From NCBI GenBank assembly GCA_021613535.1, contig CP075492.1, forward strand, positions 17,236,001 to 17,300,000: a stretch of DNA of 64,000 nucleotides, written 5' to 3'. This document shows, piece by piece, positions 1-12,355 of this stretch. The position numbers and the translations under genes were made by a program. This DNA is from Adineta vaga (taxonomy: Eukaryota; Rotifera). The notes under the pieces were generated by a model. The model was not told the origin of the DNA and searched no databases. It was given only the letters and a program-made list of their open reading frames with translations. Every line of letters starts with the position of its first letter. Within the stretch, counting starts at the first letter, position 1.

Positions 1-291
1 CATTTGATGAAATTCATTGTTGTGATGCTGCAAACTTCTTGAGAGGTAAACTCATTATTTTTGTTTAAAACAGATTGCTATAATCACTATGTTTAGAGTA
101 TCGAAACCAAAATCGTGCAAATCCATCAATACACAATCTATCAAAAAGTATGCCACCTCTCTTTTGGAACCATCCACAATCGAGTAAGTGATCAGCGAAA
201 TCATCTGACATTCTGATTTCATATCAACTTAAATTTAGTTTCTCGTCGTTGTGATGATAAGAATTATAATGAAGCAACGATCAGACATAAG

Positions 292-537
292 ATGAAATTG
301 CTGGAAAAATGTATCTTATTTTTCGTTCTATTATTTATGGTTATAAATACAGAATTATTATTTTTCTCTCTTTGGAACAATATTCAATTTCGTCAAATAG
401 AAGAAGAAAATCTTCAATTTATGAAAATGATAAAAGCAATAAAAACTAAACAAAATGAGAATGCGGTAAACTTAAATCAATCGGAAAGCAAATTGGAAAA
501 TCTCGGAAGTAAGAGTGTGCTTCACCCTTCTCTCTAA
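292..537 (+). CDS. Possible small membrane-anchored protein or first exon
   Basis: An 81-codon reading frame with a strongly hydrophobic N-terminus (about residues 6-28), followed by a polar, charged segment rich in Glu, Lys and Asn. This resembles a signal-anchor protein. A good splice donor (GTAAGA) starts at 509, so the true product may be an exon ending at 508 that is spliced onward. No acceptor or downstream exon could be chosen with confidence. The family is not recognised. It may also be a chance ORF in AT-rich DNA. Confidence 0.25.
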   Translation: MKLLEKCILFFVLLFMVINTELLFFSLWNNIQFRQIEEENLQFMKMIKAIKTKQNENAVNLNQSESKLENLGSKSVLHPSL

Positions 538-2918
538 GAATAGGTATCATAATGATCTCACTTTGTTACCGTCGAGTCGTCTGATAGACTAACCATTCAG
601 AAAAATAGCTTCTCCATATACATCATCATTGCCCTCAAGAGACTCTTGTTTTAGATCAACACTTCTAGAAATTTCAAAATGAATTATGAATATAGATTTA
701 CCGTGAAAGAATTTTTTAAACAGCGGTTTTATAAAAACCTATCCGTGCTATTTTTAATTGAAAATTAAATGGAAATCCATATATCAGAGTTTCAGTTCTA
801 ATCTCGACACATATTCGTGCAGGAAGTTCCGAGAACAGTGGATCATAATCAATTAACTTTATACCGAATAAAAATGATTGGAATTTTAATGTAGCTTGAA
901 AGATTTGTAAGGTAGAAAAGTCGATTCAAACACATTATCATCTAGATGAACTTATTTTAATCGCTTTTTATCTTGACTTCAATCTGAAAGCATTAACTGA
1001 TCAATTTGCGATCATATTTTATTGATTGATGTGATTGTAGAGTGAAGGAAAGTCTTGTCTCTCATGTCTGATTTCGTGCAATCGAATCTAACTGTGTAAG
1101 ACATTTCAGACTTTACATTTCTCGCATGTTTGTCTAAAATATTCATCTTGAAATTGATTTTTAACTACAACGAATCATTCAAAAGTACAGCCCTTTTCTT
1201 ACTCATAATCATCTGAACGGTTAGTACCAAGAATAAATTTTCATTTAGCGATATATTATAACAAATAATCTGCAGAAACTTCTTTTCCAAACTTACGATT
1301 TCTGAAGTATAATTTTCGCTCAAGCATTAAATCAACATACCATCGTGAGTGTACTATGACGTGTCCACTAGGCCCAAAAACAATGTGTCGGACTGATATA
1401 CATTCATTGTCTGTCTATTACATGGGTGACATTGATCGAGATAAGCCCAAATCATATTTTTCGAATCCGAACGGGAAATAATGGAATAAGAGTTAAACTG
1501 CTTTGCCCAACAGCACGATTAAAACTATTGTCAGCAACTAACTTGAATTCTATCAAAATATTTCATTTTAAACGTAGAAAACTAGAATCCCGCTTTAAAA
1601 AACATGCAGATCTCGCCCTTCCCTACCCAAACGTACATAATTTGTCTCTCCATCAATAAGAAGCCTCCCATTTTCTATAGATTCCTTCCTCTGTACAGCT
1701 GAAAATTCGATAACGGATAATGACACTAAGCCAGTAAGTAATTTGTTAAACATATCATATCCTACGTATTCGCAGAGTAATCGAACCATCTTGAGGGTGG
1801 TTGTTGGTGATCATTCATACCTTCAATCTACATTCACAGCCTTACAAACCCTTAAGAATGAATATAAGAAAAAATTTGAAAAAGAAACTAAACATTCAAT
1901 TGCATTATATATTAGACGAGAATAAATATCAAATTTATTTATTATTATGAATTGACAATTCGAGTGTAACATTCAGAAAACTATAAACAATTTTGGAATG
2001 TTGATCCATACAATGAGTACATTTACAATGACCTTCTTTTTATGGTCTATAATTGGGACACGCACAATGATTACACGGTCAATTGGCTTGCCTGTCATCG
2101 TCAATTTCTTTGACTTCAGTGACTATTTATTATTGTTACTTTTTTTCTTTGATTCGAAAAAAACATAGATTGTCTTGGTTCTCTCATTCACATCAACCGT
2201 CTAAATGGATTAGAAAAATTTTCAGATGAAAATGAAAAATAAATAGAAATTACAAAATGGAAAACGATTTAGATATCAAGATGAATGTAATTCACGTATT
2301 CTATTGCTATGCGATTGAATGCAACTGCGACATTTCATTACTGTTGTAAGATATTGCGTAAAAAAGATTTCAAAACTGATTAAATGAGGCAGATAATAAA
2401 GGTATGAATGTACAGACTATGAAATCACACACCCATACACACCTCATGTCAAACATTACGATACGATTCAGTTTTTTCTAATTTTTTAAAAATATAATTG
2501 TTTTATCGATTACGAAGAAAATTTTCCATTAAAATAATATTTCTATACTGAATATACAACAAAACTTATGTCAACAAAGGAGAAAACCTTTCTTGTGCAC
2601 TTTTCTCCTATGCATATCAGAATTGTTTTATTCTTTAATATTACCACTTTTTGTAATAACCTGTTTTTTATCTGATATGATATTTACTTTTCTATTGTTA
2701 TGTCTAATATTTTAATAAAACTGCTATGTTGAAAAAAATACATGACATGTCATTTTTCAATGTAGGTAGTTGATAGACAGCTCTCGATATTATCAGTAGA
2801 ACTAATCATAATATAGTATTTGTTAAGTTTGACACTGATGACATGTATTTACCTTTGTTTCAAATTAAAATGACGTTTCGTTGATATACAACTGCGGAGA
2901 ACATATTTAGGTTGATGG
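538..2918. other. Long stretch without a convincing gene
   Basis: About 2.4 kb of AT-rich DNA. Short plus-strand frames at 1426-1659 and 1743-1925 faintly resemble the leucine-spaced C-terminal parts of F-box/LRR proteins (for example residues LPYPNVHNLSL near 1618-1650), but they are in different frames with stops between them. At best this is a decayed fragment. No RNA gene, tandem repeat or clear TGTGGG hairpin is visible. The promoter of the receptor gene starting at 2919 presumably lies at the right end. Confidence 0.4.
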
Positions 2919-5900
2919 ATGTTAATATTATTTTCTACATCGTATATAAGTAAACTAGATGTGTTACTCGTACTAATTATGTTGTATTATGGATTTTTTT
3001 ATATTTATTATATAATTATATTCTCTTCATCAATTGCCCAATATGATACGAATTATCGACTAAATTTGTACAATGTTTATTGGCAAGAAATGTTTTTGTC
3101 AGGAGCTGTATCATTGGAATATGATTGTTTATATTACGTTAAAAATGATGCCATTATAGAATTTGATGAAAGTTACGATTGGGCACATGAGCTACTGACA
3201 TATTGCATTCGGCCTGATAATCAAAGTTCAATATCTAATACTAATCAATTTAACTCACTATTATTTGATCAGAATAATTACACGTTTGCCCAATTGGAAA
3301 TAAATGCAGTCACAGTTACTCAACTATTCGAATGGTCGGCACCAATTGAAATAATTGAAAACTATCAAAGATACTTAGAAAATAAGGATAATGACATTGT
3401 AACAAGAGCAACGAACACAGATGAAAAATATAGGTTTTACAATTGCACGCCACCTTGGTTTGGATCTCGCTGTCAGTATTCACTTATGTGGGCAGCATCC
3501 ACATTGGAACTTTTTATTGATCAAATATTTTCTGATGCCCACCTTTCTCCAACTTTACCTGCATGTTATATTCATCTGGATTGTAATCGTGGATCGGCAC
3601 GACTATGTCTCGATTGGCGTGAAATATGTGATGGAAAAAACGATTGTTTAAATGGAAAAGATGAAGAGCAATGTTGGGAGTTGGAAGCTAATCAATGTGA
3701 AGAAAATGAATATCGATGTCATAATGGACAATGTATTCCACTAGCGTTTCAAAATGATGGAATATTAAATCCAGATTGTATGGACCGAACTGATGAGTTA
3801 AAACCAATAAGCTATCCGAAAAAATGTATACATGATCCAACATTTCGCTGTGAAGAAAGTTCATGTTATCCAATACCAGGTAACAAACAACCATTTGCTT
3901 GTGGGGATGGAGAATGCATTGGTCCTAATGGAAAATGTAATAATAATCGTCATCTATATGCACAAGTTTCTATTCCTACAACGGATATGAACGCAGCATG
4001 TTGGCAGGCAATGATTTGCTTAACAGGTCAAAAAGAAAGAAATGAGTGTTCTTGTGTCGAAGGAGTTGAGATACCATGTATTTCAATAGCAGCGTACAGG
4101 TGTCCTTTAGATTATTTTATCTTTCCAAAAACACCAATTGTATCGAATCACGTTTACTTGATGTATAAAAGACCTGATATGAGTGACATTGGAAATACAA
4201 TTGAGCCTAGCTATGTATGTTTTGATAAAGACTTATGTACAATGCCAACTACAATTATACACGAGGTTTTGAATCATACTTGTATTGACTATGCTGAAGA
4301 AATTGGTGTCAAACTAGCACCGTATCCGGGATGGAATACAATGTTAAGTATTCTTCAAACCGTTTTCTTGAAAATATGTGTATCTCCCATGATTGAGTGC
4401 CCACATCCATCATTGTATAGATGTAATCATACATCAAAATGTATTTCTATTTATCGTCTTCGTGATGGCATTAATGATTGTCAGTTAAATGACGATGAAA
4501 AATTTACAAATACTTGTTCACTTAACTGGAATAATATGGCTCGTTTCAAATGTTCTGGTGAAAACGTATGCTTGTCAATGTTAACAATTCAGAACGGAAT
4601 CAGTGAGTGTTTGAATGGTGAAGATGAAATGAGTGAGTTTGAACGTCATTTACAAAATTATATTACAATACAACACACTTCTGATGGGATTCAACATTTG
4701 CTACCTATTAAGATCAATGGTCGAAATGAAACAGATGAAACTGAATGTGGAATGTGGAAATGTAATAACAGTTACACACATTGTAATTCAGTATGGAATT
4801 GTCCGAAAGGTGAAGATGAAGTTGAATGTAAGAATACTCCGATCATCTGTTCACCGCTACAACGTCCATGCATTTTACCAAATACGACTCAATTATTTTG
4901 TTTATCGATTACAGAAATCAATGATAACTATATGCATTGTATGGGCGGATCAGATGAGAGAGAATTATGTCGATCGATGTATCCATGGAAGAAAAAACGT
5001 CGTTATCATTGTTGGAATCGTAATGAGTGTGTAGAGTTAGAATCTCTAAAAGAATGTAAAACAGAGGAAGATACCAGGCTCTGGAATATTATTGCCACAC
5101 AGAAAAGATGTATCGATAATGTTATGCAGATTCGTTCTATGTCATCAATTAAACAACATCTTTGTAGCTTGATAGATTGAACCTATTTCGAACCCCCAAA
5201 TTTCTCATTTTTAGACGCTAACAGTAAATCAGACAGCAACAGATACACACTTAGAAAATTTCGGAGAGGAATATTTGATATATTAGATCCGTCGTTATCG
5301 CTGCAAAAAAACTCTTCGTTCTCATACATCTCGCAGTATTCCTTACTTAAACAAGATTTACAAGCAGCAACCTCGTACTCCTCTCTACCGATGAGCTTAA
5401 ATAGTGATTTAACTCGTAATCAAATATCGAAATATATTCATCCTGCCAGTGTAGTAAAAAGTGAACACAAAGATGGATATGCATGTCATCGCGGGATCAG
5501 TATATATGTCAGAACGTTAAATAAATCAGAGTTAAAATGTATGTGTCCACCTAGTACTTATGGATATTACTGTCTATATCAAAGCCAACGTGTCAGTTTG
5601 ACTGTAAAAGTTCGAAGTGCAACCGATTGGCTAAGTGTGTTTACGTTTGTCTTTCTACTTATCACCGATCAAAATGAAATCGAATCATACGATTATCGTT
5701 ATTACAGTTCGATTACTGACTGCATACTCAAATGGAATATTTACTTGCTTTATCGGACTCGTCCTAAAGATGCATCAAAGAATTACAGTATACGTATTTA
5801 TGTTTATAAACGTCAAGCAACCGCTCTTGAATATCGAACAAGTTGGCACTATCCACTTTATTTTTCGTTTCTACCTGTACAACGTATGGCGATTCAAATT

Positions 5901-7880
5901 ACCATTCCATCATTGACAACAATCATTCGAGAAAGTATTTGTTCACTTGCCTGCAATAAACATGGATCATGTATAGTTGCGAATATTAACACAACAAAAA
6001 AATTATTTCTTTGTCGTTGTGATCCTGGTTGGTATGGATTTTATTGTCAATATGCTCAAAACTCATCGTTGACATGCTCATGTGCTCCAAATTCTTTATG
6101 TATCAGTAATTATCCTATCTCAATTTGTATTTGTTCTCTTGGTAGAGGTGGCCCGAAATGTTGGATTAAAATTGATGATTGTCAAGGTCTAAATAGATGT
6201 CAAAATGGTGGTCAATGTACTGTATATGACGAAAGGCAACGATGGTATGCTCCGATATGCGTATGTCCTGATGATTATCGTGGACCTTTGTGCGAATTTC
6301 CTCTGCAAAAATTTCTTATTACATTTCATTATACAATACAAATTCCATCGTTAGTATTTTTGCATTTTATTAGCTATGATACATACCTTTACAAGCGAAT
6401 CACATCATTCAAAAAAATTAATCCGTATGAAACTTCAGCCACTATTCGCACGACTATATCAAATATGTATCTACCGATTTTATTCATTGAATATGAAGAT
6501 AAATATTATGTATTTCCTTTCGTAAAAGACAAAGACAAAGAGACTAATATACACGTGCACTCTGAAAATCGATGTTTATCGATAAACGATTTATTCAATT
6601 CAAGTCTTGTTCAATTACATCGTATTCGTCGCATTAAATACTATCACTGGTTTTGTCAAAAACATCTTGATCTAATGTGTTTTTATGACAAAATTGATGT
6701 ATGTTTATGTAACGATAAACGAGAAGCTGTTTGTATAAGATTTGATCAAAATACAGAATATATTTGTCAAGATGATTCTGGTAACTGTGAAAATGGAGGA
6801 GAATGTTTTCAAGACGATATTCAATGTCCTTCTCGGGCGATCTGTCGTTGTCCAACTTGTTTTCATGGTTCCAAATGTCAATTTTCAACTAAAAGTTTTT
6901 CATTGTCACTTGATAACATTCTCGGTTATCAAATTCGTCCAAATTCAAATCTTCGAAACCAGTTAAGTGTGGTTAAGTTTAGTTTAGTTTTCGTTGTTAT
7001 TATGTGGTTTATTGGTATCCTCAATGGTATTATTTCGATTATGACTTTTATTCAGAATAAATCCTGCGAAGTTGGCTCTGGTTTTTATCTTCTTTCTAAT
7101 TCTTTGATATCCATCTTAATAATAATCTTGTTTGCTTCAAAATTTATTATTCTTATTTTGACACAAACTTCTCATATTAATCATAAGATGTTTCTTCTTG
7201 TTCAATGTATATCAATCGATTTTCTCCTTCGAACTTGTGTTAATTTCGGAGATTGGCTTAATGCATGCGTAGCTGTTGAACGAGCATTAACTGTAATACA
7301 AGGTATTTATTTCAATAAAGAAAGAAGTAAACGAATAGCTAAATGGACAATAGTTTCACTTTTTCTCATCACTGCTAGCACGAATTTACATGATCCACTT
7401 AATCGTCATCTGATCATCGATGAAGACGAACAAAGAATATGGTGTATAGTACGTTACTCGTCATTTAGCGAAGCGTATAATTCTATCTCACAAATTCTTC
7501 ATTTTGCTTTACCATTTGTATTGAATATCATATCATCGTTGTTTATTATTATTGGTATTTCTCGAAGACGCTCTCGAACTCAGAAAGACCAAACATTCAA
7601 AAACAGTATCTCTAAACAATTGATTCTTCATAAACATCTTCTCATTTCACCTATTACACTGATTTTACTAGCTACACCTCGTCTTATTATCTCATTAGTT
7701 TCCGGCTGTATGAAAATAGATCGTAATCCTTGGCTTCCTCTTATTGGTTATTTTATATCATTCATTCCTTCACTTCTTATTTTTGTCGTCTTTGTTTTAC
7801 CTTCAAAAGCTTATAAAACTGAATGCAAAAATATCTTGAAGAGTATTTATCATCGAATTCGTCAACGCGCTTATATATAA
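2919..7880 (+). CDS. LDLa/EGF/7TM orphan receptor with one in-frame TGA
   Basis: One reading frame of 1,653 sense and stop positions runs from 2919 to 7880, broken only by a TGA at 5178-5180 (codon 754). The codons from 5181 to 5390 are all open and in the same frame as both halves. A hydrophobic leader lies at about residues 15-40. The first half carries LDL-receptor class A modules (near residues 214-253, 260-293, 493-530 and 608-637) with paired cysteines and acidic DGxxDC/DExxC signatures. The second half carries three EGF-like modules (near 1007, 1085 and 1285). It ends in a rhodopsin-class 7TM domain (about 1350-1640) with an ER-A variant of the DRY motif after TM3. The likely role is a cell-surface receptor with ligand unknown. 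Depending on how the TGA is handled, the locus yields a secreted LDLa protein plus a shorter receptor, a readthrough product, or a recent pseudogene. Confidence 0.85.
5178..5180 (+). other. In-frame TGA interrupting the receptor reading frame
   Basis: The codons before it read C-S-L-I-D, and the 70 codons after it up to the ATG at 5391 are open in the same frame. Flanking GT/AG pairs do not suggest an intron that would remove it neatly. Nonsense mutation, programmed readthrough and sequencing error are all possible. Confidence 0.85.
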
Positions 7881-8443
7881 ACTTCGAACTAAATCCAAAA
7901 CATGTTGGACATTCTGCTAATAATCATTTTTATTTGCTTAAGAAATAAAATAAAAAGATCTTTATGCAGTGTGGGTATGTGAGTGATGTATTTATTGATC
8001 ACCCACACCCTAAATGTATGTATAAACGTATTTTTAATGAAAATCTATTGAGAAAAAGCAACTGATGTTATAGGATTTGATTGAATTAAAATAACAATTT
8101 ATTATCATGCAGAGATTGCGCTAAGAGCTTTTCAGTGATGTTTGATTTATTTGATAAAATGTAATGATGAATAGTTTTCAGTTTTTTAATCATACATTAC
8201 GATTGAAGATTATCAAGAAAATTTCCATTTTTTAAAAACAACCGATGTGTCCAAATAGTGATAAAGAATTTGTTTCCTCTAAGAATAATACAAAAAACAA
8301 AAATGAATTGTCGAAAAACAAACGTCACTCCATTTTTCTTTTCTCAAATGCGCAATAAACTTTGCCATTGTGTGTAAATATACACGTTATTTATTCTTTT
8401 TCTGTTTTAAAATGAAAACATTTTTCAAAAATAAAATAGAAGA
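7881..8443. other. Intergenic stretch with one TGTGGG hairpin
   Basis: Sequence between the receptor stop and the TIMP-like gene. It holds the inverted repeat at 7969-8010. The rest is AT-rich with no ORF of note. Confidence 0.5.
7969..8010. repeat. TGTGGG-type inverted repeat
   Basis: The left arm GTGTGGGT (7969-7976) pairs with the right arm ACCCACAC (8001-8008). It starts 89 bp after the receptor stop codon and is a member of the hairpin family described in the findings. Confidence 0.75.
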
Positions 8444-9138
8444 ATGTTACTTTTTGCATCGTTATTAATATTTGCATTAATTCAATCAACTATTCCTTGT
8501 TCATGCATAACATTATCAATTGATGTGGAATTTGCTCAAACATCAATTATTTTTATTGGTCGTGTTGTTCATACAAATATTAAAGATCAAAATTCTATTT
8601 TTGGATATGCAGAAATGACAATGGAAGTTCAAGAATCAATCAAAGTTAGTTGAAATTATATATGAAATCCATCAATTTTAATTTCTCGTTCATTTGAATT
8701 TAGGGAACGAAAGTTGGAGAAAAGATTATCGTTCGTTCTGATTTAGAAGAATCAATATGTGGTTTGGGAGTGATTCCAGTGGGTTCACAATGGCAAATAT
8801 GGTTAACAATGGATAATCTCATACATCTCTGTTCGAGAAGTACATATGATGCGTATAAAGATATTGATATACTTAGAAATTTAGCCTTACGAGAACGAAT
8901 ATATGATGAGAATCAATCAAATCGAGAAAATAATTCAAAAAACATCAGTGACGAAAATAGTTCTGAGGAATATGATAATGAAAACGATTCGAAAGAGATT
9001 AACAACAAAGTTAGTTCTCAAATCTTTTCCGGTGAATATATTAAAATCGATAACGAAAACGTTAATATTGGATCAATATTCAAAATTGATCTTTTTTTAA
9101 AAATATTTTGTTTGATTTTATATTTTTTTGAATCTTAA
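8444..9138 (+). CDS. TIMP/netrin-like (NTR) secreted protein
   Basis: Two exons, 8444-8644 and 8704-9138, are separated by a 59 bp GT-AG intron and join in phase 0 to give 211 residues. A signal peptide covers about residues 1-18. The predicted mature N-terminus starts with C-S-C followed by an EFAQ...IIFIGRV segment, which matches the start of the TIMP/NTR fold. In TIMPs this N-terminal cysteine coordinates the metalloprotease zinc. Later features fit the same fold: a V-ES-KGTKVG segment at the splice junction, a CGLG turn and an LC near the end of the domain. The C-terminal third is unusual, being Asn/Glu/Asp/Ser-rich and ending in a hydrophobic tail (about residues 193-211) that could be a GPI signal or membrane anchor. 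Metalloprotease inhibition is inferred from the fold only. Confidence 0.75.
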
Positions 9139-9378
9139 ATAAATAAAATGATATTTTTCATCACAATCGCAAGAATCTGTCGATGAAAATGCTGATCATA
9201 TCAAATGAATTGAAATAAGCAAAAAATGTGATATTAAAAAGATTCGTTTAAGACTAAAGAAAGTAATATGTCAATATAAAGAGATTCAATCAAATATAGT
9301 AGTCGTCTATTGTTCGATTAAAAGACTGATAAAATGATCTATCATACAATATTTTCTTCATAGTAAAATATAAAATCG

Positions 9379-11376
9379 ATGATGTGGTTTATAATAATTT
9401 CAATATTGATTTTAATTTCGAGAGTTTTCACATTGATTTCTATTGGTATTAATATGGGTGCATTACGTGATTGGAATCGTAGTCTTCAATATGTTAATTT
9501 AATAAAACAATCACGTATATGGGGTAGTCCATCGACACCTTGGGATGGTAATGCGACATTTAATCCAATCACTGGATGGCCTACAAATGATTTTGGTGTA
9601 GTCATAGCTACAAATAATCTTGATATGGGTGGAAAATATTTCTTCTACGCCAAAGGTAATGCAAATATTTCAACAATTGATAGTTTATCGATCTATATAA
9701 CTGATCAAACATATGATAAATCGACTAATACCCTAACAGCTTGTATCAATGTTCCACAAGGTCAACCGGGAATAATATTGAGTTTTCGAAATACAACAGG
9801 TCCTGGTTTACAAGATATGGTTTTCTTACAATCAAATTATAATTTAACATCAAAATTCAATGTAACAAATTTAATGTTAACACATTTATCACGTTTTAAT
9901 CTAATACGTTTTATGGCATGGACTGATACAAATAATAATCCTGAAATGCATTGGAATGAAACAACATCATTATCTTGGCCACAATATACCCCACCGAAAC
10001 ATAATCCATGGCAAACAATTCCATTAATTATTAATCAATTCAATAAATCTATTGATATATGGATTAATATTCCATTCAATGCTTCGGATAATTATATTCT
10101 CAATATTGCACAATTAATGTCAAACGAATTAAATAATAAAACTATAATTTATGTTGAATATTCGAATGAATTATGGAATCGAGGATTTTCCCAAGCTAAA
10201 GATAATCTTTATGCTGCAAATGATTCTGTTCGTAATCATGGTGATCCATTACATTTAAATTATGATAATATAAAAGATATACATACATGGGCATTTAGAC
10301 GAACAGCCTATCAAATAAAACGAATATCGGATTTATTCAAAATGATATTTGGTAATGAAAATGTCGGTTCATGGAAACGTATTCGACCAATTTTAGCTGG
10401 TCAAACTGATAAACCACATGTGATTATGACTGGTTTAGATTATTTAAATGATCAATATGGTGCGCCATCAACATTTCTTCATGGTATTGCTATAGCTCCT
10501 TATATGACATTAGGAAAATATCGAACTTGGTCAAATTTAACAACTGATCAAGTACTTGATGTACTTAATTCAAGTATACAAAGATTTTTACCAGAACAAG
10601 GTTGGAGTCAACAAGCACCTCTTGGTGTTCATGGTATTTATGCTGCTTGGTATAAATTAGCTGTATATGCATATGAAGGAGGACCTGATACATCTTCTGG
10701 ATGTCAAGATTGTTCATTGGAAGCAAAAATAAATGCTACTCGACATCCTCGAATGATTGATTTATGCAAAATATATTTAAATGGTTGGTATCGATTTGGA
10801 TTTGAAATATTTAATTGGTATGTAGCTGGTGCAGGTAATATAGAATTATCAGGAACATGGAATTTATTAGAAGATATGAGACAAGAAACATTAATTGATA
10901 CGACAAAAATGTTTAATTCATCATCACCTGTTGCTCAATTACCACGACCATCACCAAAATTAAATGCAATAGATCAAATTCGACAAAGTTCAATTAAAAC
11001 AAATTTTGGAATTTCTTTGCCATCAGTCAATTTTAATGCAACAAACTTTATGAATCATCAAATTCCATATCCTGATCCTGATTTAAGAAATTTAAATCTA
11101 AATATGACATTTTATTATCCATTACAAATTCTTCAACCCTTCATACATCTAAATTTAACTGTTTATGTCGCAGGTAATTCAGGAATATTAGAAGCATCGA
11201 TTAATAATGCACAATTCATTCAAATTCAAACACCAAAAACAGCTAATATGACGATATTCCAAGCAGCACCTCTTATACAATTTAATATTAATCAAACCAT
11301 TCTATCATCAATTGTAACACTTCGTCTAAAAATTGTTGAGAATGGTTATTCCATTCGTAGTTTTGATGTTTTATAA
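9379..11376 (+). CDS. Secreted clan GH-A-like glycoside hydrolase
   Basis: A single-exon frame of 665 residues begins with a hydrophobic signal sequence (about residues 3-22). Asn263-Glu264 lie in YSNELWN, the usual form of the acid/base at the end of beta-strand 4 in clan GH-A TIM barrels. Glu433 lies in YEGG, the usual form of the nucleophile on strand 7. The spacing of about 170 residues fits one barrel. Many N-x-T/S sites fit secretion. The C-terminal part, beyond about residue 560, looks like a beta-rich accessory domain. The family number cannot be assigned by eye, and the substrate is presumably a beta-linked polysaccharide. Relatives in bacteria or fungi and the absence of introns would fit horizontal acquisition, which is common in bdelloids, but codon use looks like its neighbours. 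Confidence 0.65.
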   Translation: MMWFIIISILILISRVFTLISIGINMGALRDWNRSLQYVNLIKQSRIWGSPSTPWDGNATFNPITGWPTNDFGVVIATNNLDMGGKYFFYAKGNANISTIDSLSIYITDQTYDKSTNTLTACINVPQGQPGIILSFRNTTGPGLQDMVFLQSNYNLTSKFNVTNLMLTHLSRFNLIRFMAWTDTNNNPEMHWNETTSLSWPQYTPPKHNPWQTIPLIINQFNKSIDIWINIPFNASDNYILNIAQLMSNELNNKTIIYVEYSNELWNRGFSQAKDNLYAANDSVRNHGDPLHLNYDNIKDIHTWAFRRTAYQIKRISDLFKMIFGNENVGSWKRIRPILAGQTDKPHVIMTGLDYLNDQYGAPSTFLHGIAIAPYMTLGKYRTWSNLTTDQVLDVLNSSIQRFLPEQGWSQQAPLGVHGIYAAWYKLAVYAYEGGPDTSSGCQDCSLEAKINATRHPRMIDLCKIYLNGWYRFGFEIFNWYVAGAGNIELSGTWNLLEDMRQETLIDTTKMFNSSSPVAQLPRPSPKLNAIDQIRQSSIKTNFGISLPSVNFNATNFMNHQIPYPDPDLRNLNLNMTFYYPLQILQPFIHLNLTVYVAGNSGILEASINNAQFIQIQTPKTANMTIFQAAPLIQFNINQTILSSIVTLRLKIVENGYSIRSFDVL

Positions 11377-11734
11377 AAAAAACAGAAACATACGTTCCGA
11401 CGACTTTTTTCTTTTTCTATGATCATAATTGACGGTATGAGAGAAAAAAATGTCACCATTATATCACTCAAGCGTCAAGAATAAATAGAAAGAAGAAAAA
11501 AGTGCGTTAGGGTCATTGAATCATTGTAAGAACGTTACTAGAAAAAAGTACTTTTAAACATGATCTTTTATATAGAACATTATTGAAATAGAAGTAGGAC
11601 AACATTTTCTTTTAGAATCTTTTATTTTTCACGTCGAATTGATATATTTAACTGTATGATATTTCGAACTCATTCATTATTATCTTTTCTCTGTCTTTTA
11701 ATGAGTTTTGTGTTTAGAGGGAGTTGATCGAAAA
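11377..11734. other. Intergenic stretch
   Basis: AT-rich spacer between the glycosidase-like gene and the four-TM gene. A possible splice acceptor TTTGTGTTTAG ends near 11717, so the next gene may have a 5' untranslated exon. Nothing else was seen. Confidence 0.4.
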
Positions 11735-12355
11735 ATGATTCAATCACCAAACGATATTCATAATGAACCTCTGCCATCATCGATACGTCCGAAATGGCTT
11801 CAAAGAGCTATTGGTTTCTACTCACGAAAGTTTCATTTTATAGTTATGCCTATTGGCATTATAATGGCTGCTATTCATTTGAAATTTGCTATAACATATC
11901 TTGATCAATGTCCAATACAACCTATGATAAATATTTACATGATTGTTCATGCTTCGGTTCATCTCTTAATAATTTTACTTGCTCTTATTGGAGTAGTGAA
12001 TACACGATGCAATTTTCCTCGTGGTTTAGAAGAAGACAAGTCAATAGGAGTCGTTATTCTTGTTATTATTCTCGTTTCAACATTCGTCTTGTTTTTATTC
12101 AGTTTTGCTTGGTTAATTGCAGGTTCAATTTGGGTTTTTAGTGCGAAAGTTAATGGTGTTCAAGGAGATGTCCCTAGTGCCACAAATACCTATTGTCAAT
12201 CTGAATTATTTCGAGCTGCATTTGTTCTTTTAATCGTCAATTACATAATTCATGGTATTATCATATTTGTTGTTCTTCTAAGATATATTTGTTGCAAAAG
12301 AAAACCAATCCATCCTCCTGACATGTATATGAATAATATGAACAATAAAATCTAG
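11735..12355 (+). CDS. Four-TM protein, TMEM272-like
   Basis: The 206-residue product starts at the ATG at 11735; the frame is open further upstream but has no ATG there. It has four hydrophobic segments: about residues 34-56, 66-92, 105-132 and 156-185. Short cytosolic ends follow, with a basic CCKRKP patch after the last helix. The pattern of a CPI-QPMI entry to TM2, a W-S-W/F motif in TM3 and a YC--LF-AF start of TM4 resembles animal TMEM272-like proteins, whose function is unknown. No introns are needed. The assignment rests on topology and a few motifs. Confidence 0.6.
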   Translation: MIQSPNDIHNEPLPSSIRPKWLQRAIGFYSRKFHFIVMPIGIIMAAIHLKFAITYLDQCPIQPMINIYMIVHASVHLLIILLALIGVVNTRCNFPRGLEEDKSIGVVILVIILVSTFVLFLFSFAWLIAGSIWVFSAKVNGVQGDVPSATNTYCQSELFRAAFVLLIVNYIIHGIIIFVVLLRYICCKRKPIHPPDMYMNNMNNKI

